Assembly (NCBI GenBank): GCA_015680685.1 | Contig: MNCI01011808.1 | Coordinates: 217,285-278,863 of the forward strand | Length of the DNA stretch: 61,579 bases | Direction of reading: 5' to 3' | DNA from: Gnetum montanum | Taxonomy: Eukaryota; Streptophyta; Gnetopsida; Gnetales; Gnetaceae | Shown here: positions 57,110 through 61,579 of the stretch, piece by piece | Layout: every line of letters begins with the position of its first letter | How positions within the stretch are numbered: the stretch's first letter is position 1 | The notes under the pieces: model-generated | What the model was told of the DNA's origin: nothing | What the model saw: only the letters and a program-made list of their open reading frames with translations | Databases searched by the model: none | Program-made: the position numbers and the translations under genes

Positions 57110-59580
57110 GTGAACAGCACACCGATAAAAATTACTTCTTCTTACAAAGTTAATTCACCTAGGACTAACACTAAAGACAGTCGGCAACATATAACACATA
57201 ACCAAAACCAGCTAAGTCCTAAAAAGTACAAGATAGTTTATACTCATCCTGATGAGTATATTCCTGATTACACTTTTATCCTCCATCAAGATGAACAACT
57301 GAGATGGAGAACCCTGCAAGGTAACATTATGTTACCCCCGGATCGATTTGTCCCAAACATGCTCTTCCATGCCTTGTCACAGATTGGCATGCAGGACTTA
57401 TTTGCTGAATACGTTGCTGAGGACTTTGATATAAGGGATTATCATCCCATAAACACACAACGTATGAGGGACTTAAGGTAGGAGAGTTAACACACATTGT
57501 CGAAGGGCAAGGTCTCACATGTCCTTAGTGAAATAGGAGACGAGGAACCGCTCATAACAGGTTCTTTCGCAAATGATGTTCCCCTTCCTCATAATGGTGA
57601 AGAGGTTAGGCATCAGAGCCTTTGATCAACTGTACATGCTATGGGCTCTGATCCCCATGAACACCAACTGTTCACGGAAGGAACAACCACTCACATTAAG
57701 GACGAACACTTAGATTGTTATAATGATCGGGGCCGAAGCAGTCGAAGAGAAGGTAAGAAACATCACCATGGTGATGGATCCCCTTCCTCTTCTCCTTCAT
57801 CTCACCACTGACACTCTCCTTCCACATCCAGGTGTAGCCATCGTGAACACAACAGAGAGGGTAAAAGTAAAGAAGATGAGAGACCTCGACAGGAAGGTCA
57901 AGAGTTAGGACAAGGGCAAGGACATAGGGAGAGTAGGGAACCACGCAGACATCATAGACGTCATGACAGAGACGACCATGACAAACCCCTACTCGCAACC
58001 CGAAGCATGCTTGACATTACTGAGGCCTTTAGGATTCCCAAAAGGCACTTAAAAGATAGTCAGATCAAGCGTTTGGACATAAATAATATCCACATTTTGA
58101 AGGGGGATACAACGCTGATCCACAACATCATTTACAGGCATTCCACGATGCCTGTGCCTTGTAGAATATAGATAATGAGTGGCAGAAGCTTAAGTTATTC
58201 CCAAGGACATTTACCAAAGAAGCAGAGAGCTGGTACCAGTCCTTAGAATCGGAAACCATCAGAAGGTGGAGTACGATGCTTTAATTGTTCAACAACAAAT
58301 ATCAGACGTACTCCAGAGTGTCCAATTTACGTAAGCAGATCCAAGGCTGGAAACAAGGTGCTTGTGAACCCTTGGATGCTACCATGGCCCACTACTATAC
58401 ATTGCTACATCATTGCCCAGGCCATGGGTATGCTAAGCGGGATCAACTTCGCCACATCGTGGATGGGCTAAGGAATGAAATGAGAAGAACTCTTGGGACT
58501 TATGCCCAAGGGAAACTTTCCCAACTTAGAGCCCATGATGTACAAAGTTTGTTGGAACAAGTAGCGCAAGAAGAGGGTGAACTATGTAAGAGGGAAAGTG
58601 CGGAAGAATACAACCGCGACCCCTCCCTTTGCAAGAAGGGAGTGAAATTTTGTGATGAGGAGGATGAGTCACCACTCGAAGAGTTGGTGAACCAGAAAAC
58701 CTTGCTGATCCAAAAGTTAACAACCAAGGTATCGACCAAGGTAGACCAAATGTGGGATTCCTTAGACTCAAGAATTGAAATAGTTTTGAAAATCGTAGAA
58801 GAGTTTAAGGAAGAACAAAGTAGTGACAAAGGTAAAATAAAGCGGAGAAATTTAAGCTCTGCACATAACAAGGGTAAGGGGAAAATTCCTATCTCCAATG
58901 AGGCTGTGAATTCTGACAGAGACGATGATAGTGGATGTGAGGTCTGCTACTATGACCATCCTAAAGGATGTTGCCCAATTATCTCACATCTACAGGAGTC
59001 TAGGGTGTATGCACTAAATCAAAGACTCAACCAACGGCAAACACCCCGAAGGTTACCTTATCCACAAGGTAACCCAAGGTAGTTCCACCAACCACTGACG
59101 TATTACCCAAGTGGAAGTCCACCACAGTCCATTGGACAACATCAGCAGTGGTAATACCCACAGTCATGGGGGATGCCACTGCCAACACAACAGTACCCTT
59201 ACCGGCAGCTCGATCCTTATGGTTATTATGTGTAGTAGCTGGTTTCTCCAGGTGACTCTATGGGTCACACTACTCCCCAACGTCACTACCAAGTTCAGGA
59301 GTACTTCAGGAGGACTCCTTCTCCTTTGGGAGACATCTCACATTCAGCCCATCCTTTAACTTCATCCGCATCTCTTCCACCTGTAGTTTCCATACAACCT
59401 GTTCCAACAATGCAGAGGGAATTACCTACTCAACCACAGCAACGTAACGCCGCGAGAGCTGTAAATATTCAGCATGTAAATATCTAACTGGGTGCTGGTT
59501 CTGACAACTGTACAAACAAGAGACCCTTCTTCAGAACCAAGATCCCAGACAAACTCTCGCAACAATAAGCGGCTGAGTAC
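57110..59580 (+). pseudogene. gag: gag of element E, broken
   Basis: The N-terminal frame 57110-57481 has KYKIVYTHPDEYIPDYTFIL and LHQDEQLRWRTLQGN, shared with B1. It begins at a GTG; the nearest ATG (57102) is followed by a stop. A basic/Ser-rich stretch follows, then the capsid part (58000-58600). 58285-59082 is open for 265 codons with LRKQIQGWKQGACEPLDATM and HHCPGHGYAKRDQLRHIVDG, coiled-coil-like VQSLLEQVAQEEGELCKRES, and knuckle CEVCYYDHPKGCC. A Pro/Gln-rich tail runs to 59580. Stops at about 57480, 57624, 58283 and 59083. Confidence 0.8.
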
Positions 59581-60219
59581 ATGTATAGGCCTCTAACAAC
59601 TAACCCTTTGGAGAACCCTTCATTCCAACAACTGAGTATGCATACAGTTATGTTGACACATACCGTAACTGACTGGATCAAGGTGGGCCACCTTCCCAGG
59701 AAACTATTTGACCCTGGAAGCCCCTTAATTCATTTGCAAATCACCGAAAATGCACCACATCGAGCTCTTCTTGGCTTAGGTTCTGGAGTCAATTTAATAT
59801 CACAAAAAATGTATCAAGCCTGGAACTTGTCCCAACTTAAGAAGAGCAACATCCAACTTGAGCTGGCTGACCAGTCCATCACCATTCCCTTAGGATTGGT
59901 GGAGGACATTATCACCATTATGTGTGGGTGGTCATACCCAGCTGATTTCCTGGTGATTGAGGTTAACAACGAGGGGGGCTTCCCAATTATAATGGAAAGG
60001 CCATGGCTAAGTCCAGTAGATGCGTACCTAGGGATCCGTGATCTTTCATTGCAAATTTCTAAGATAAATATTTATGAAAAGATTGAGAAGAAGAAAGTTC
60101 CATGCATCACATACAGTGATTCATCGGGTGATGACATGGAGGAAATGTCTCCATGCAACAGGTGTGCCCTTACAACTTTGAAACAAAGATGCCTGTATGT
60201 AGCAACCACCATGGAATGA
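59581..60219 (+). pseudogene. Retroviral-type aspartic protease of element E
   Basis: 212-codon frame. ALLGLGSGVNLISQKMYQ is the active-site region. Related plant gypsy proteases have DLG(A/S)SVNL, so the catalytic Asp is replaced by Gly (GGC for GAC). Downstream LELADQSITIPLGLVEDI and FPIIMERPWLSPVDAYLG are the usual flap and C-terminal blocks. No RT follows: the sequence passes into the integrase end and PPT1. Confidence 0.8.
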
Positions 60220-60380
60220 ACTGAGGAGACAACTCCTGCCAACAACAGAGGCATAGACACATTGGAATGTGAGCGTCGCCAACTTCCACCCTCAACCTAA
60301 GAACATCAGTGGGGAGAAGTTGGGCACTTTTAAGAAATTCAAACAGATGCTCATTATTTTAGATCTCTCCTTTACAATTC

Positions 60381-60396
60381 AGTCATGGGGGAGATG
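60381..60396 (+). other. Polypurine-like tract PPT1, element E
   Basis: AGTCATGGGGGAGATG, identical over this length to element F. Confidence 0.55.
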
Positions 60397-60950
60397 ACCA
60401 CCTATGTTAATCATATGGGGCCCTTCGTTCTTTTTAAGTTTTTGTTTTACACATTTTTGTTTTACATGTTTTTGTTTTGCAAATTCCTTTAACTTTTCTT
60501 GTTTTTGTTTTACAACATTGTTGTACTTTTCCATTTTGTGTGTGTGTGTGTACCATCCACCATGTAAGTTCGTCACCCAATAAGTGTTCAGGATGATGGT
60601 ATGAACTATTTTTCATTGATTGCTCGTGTTTGGTTTTTACCTTTAAGTTACGATGTTGACACTAAGGTATGTTCTTTTGATATGGCAGGTGTTGGCACAT
60701 TTGGCCATTCTATGGAATAGTAAGACTCCTAATTTGAAAACTAAAACTCATGGGTTTGATTTTGGTAAATTTTCAATAACTTACAAAAGTTATCAAAGTT
60801 ATATATTCAAAGGTTGTTGGCATATCAAAGTTCAATTGCCCGGATGTTAAGACTTTGTGGTGTGGTTCTAAATCAAAGTTTGAATGAGATGATGGGACTG
60901 TTATTGGATGTGATTTTGGGGCAAAAACTGGCTTTTGGATATTCCCGATA
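60397..60950 (+). other. Non-coding 3' region of E and unassigned AT-rich DNA
   Basis: T-rich to about 60690, with a (TG)n run at 60538-60551, comparable to 27830-28030 of F. From about 60700 no match to the family is evident and no gene is seen. Confidence 0.5.
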
Positions 60951-61579
60951 TTAGCAAAAATCCGTTGCCGGTGCTCAAATGGATTTCAGTAGAAACATTG
61001 GAATACCATTCTGGAAAATATTTCAAAAATACAAATATTTTAGTTATACGCCTTTTGCAGCTCCTGATTTTGGCACAACCGTTGAGAATGGCTGAATTGA
61101 AAGCCTGAAACCCTTGCTGCCGCTGCCACTGGAACTGCCACGAGCGCCGCTGCTACTGGAGCCGATCTGCCTATTGTCGCCGTTGGGGAAGACTCGTGCG
61201 TTTGTCTGCGCGCCGTCGTTGGTGGTCGTCACGTCGCGAGAACCAGCGAAAGCGCCTGCATGGGAGGTAGAAACAGCAGGAGAGGGCTGCACGTGGGTGG
61301 CGGAAGAAGAAGAGAAGCCTCTGTTATGTGCGCGGCGGCCACCATGGCTTCGGTCACAGCCAGATCTGACTGAGAAAGTCACAGATCTGGCCGAAGCAGG
61401 CGCGGATCTCTCAGGAAAAGGTGCAGATCTGGCAGGAGACGCGGGCTGCGGGTGAGCAAAGGGAGGCAAGGGCTACGACGACGGCACTAACATAACACGC
61501 GCGGTCGTGGCGGTCATGTACAGAAAACCCCTGGGCCTGCATTTTAACATTCTGTGCGCATTTGCAAAAATGATGTGCA
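60951..61579. other. GC-rich unassigned segment at window end
   Basis: Abrupt change to GC-rich sequence. Opposing frames are open (plus 61114-61455; minus 61469-61044, Ser/Gly/Arg/Pro-rich), as expected from composition. CAGATCTG-like units repeat four times at 61361-61435. A good Kozak context GCCACCATGG at 61338-61347 is followed by a stop after eight codons. It could be the edge of a host exon or CpG-rich 5' region of a gene outside the window; not resolvable here. Confidence 0.35.

Larger units (their letters stand above)
56157..60690 (+). mobile_element. Element E: gag-protease Ty3/gypsy derivative
   Basis: Plus strand: 5' LTR, primer site, gag, protease remnant, PPT1 (60381-60396), non-coding 3' region. 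RT, RNase H and most of integrase are deleted; about 160 bp after the protease the sequence matches the very end of integrase in F. The 3' LTR is not in the window. It entered the Helitron-derived segment. Confidence 0.75.

Noticed and set aside
61044-61469. 141-codon Ser/Gly/Arg/Pro-rich frame as a gene
   Set aside because: Both strands are open because of GC-rich composition; no domain or start context supports it.

Overview
This is plant nuclear DNA: one intact-looking host gene in about 61 kb of old, nested, mutated transposable elements. Evidence for a land plant: a 3-ketoacyl-CoA synthase (KCS) gene with one intron, LTR retrotransposons primed by tRNA-Asp(GUC), a plant-type L1 LINE, a Helitron and a Penelope-like element (PLE). 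The TE load, the age of the copies and the presence of a PLE (known to me from conifers) suggest a gymnosperm. That is inference and cannot be proved from this window.

Layout. 1-36420 is a nest of Ty3/gypsy elements. Element G (minus, from 34498) was entered by element F (plus, 26697-34497). F was entered by element B1 (minus, 4492-26696). B1 was in turn entered by a gag-only element A (minus, 1-4491) and by an 11-kb PLE cluster (8115-19200) that contains Helitron sequence (about 10012-15640). A solo LTR (30105-30920, TSD CCTAT) sits inside F. 36421-41254 is the host island with the KCS gene (exons 38146-38622 and 39484-40596). 41273-46892 is an L1-type LINE with an 18-bp target duplication. 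46911-48586 is AT-rich sequence without recognisable genes. 48587-55940 is element D (minus, 5' truncated), followed by a Helitron deletion product (about 55941-56156). Element E (plus, from 56157) keeps gag and protease only. The last 0.6 kb is GC-rich and unassigned.

How the parts work. KCS is the condensing enzyme of very-long-chain fatty-acid elongation (waxes, cutin, suberin, sphingolipids). Everything else is mobile DNA. B1, D and F share an unusual plan. Each has a polypurine tract right after integrase, then about 1.4 kb without coding, then a second U3-like promoter (short palindromes next to a TATA box). Next comes a large extra ORF of about 940 codons with coiled coils (here ORF B). 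Where the 3' end is in the window (D and F), a second polypurine tract and the 3' LTR follow. The palindrome type in the internal promoter matches the type in the LTR of the same element, which looks like a co-evolving cis-regulatory system. The PLE carries four copies of a hammerhead-ribozyme-like motif with covarying stems.

Assembly caution: the single N at 11600, 11936 and 56943 mark real gaps. The piece between the first two is an exact reverse-complement duplicate of 12034-12368, and about 75 bp are missing at the third.
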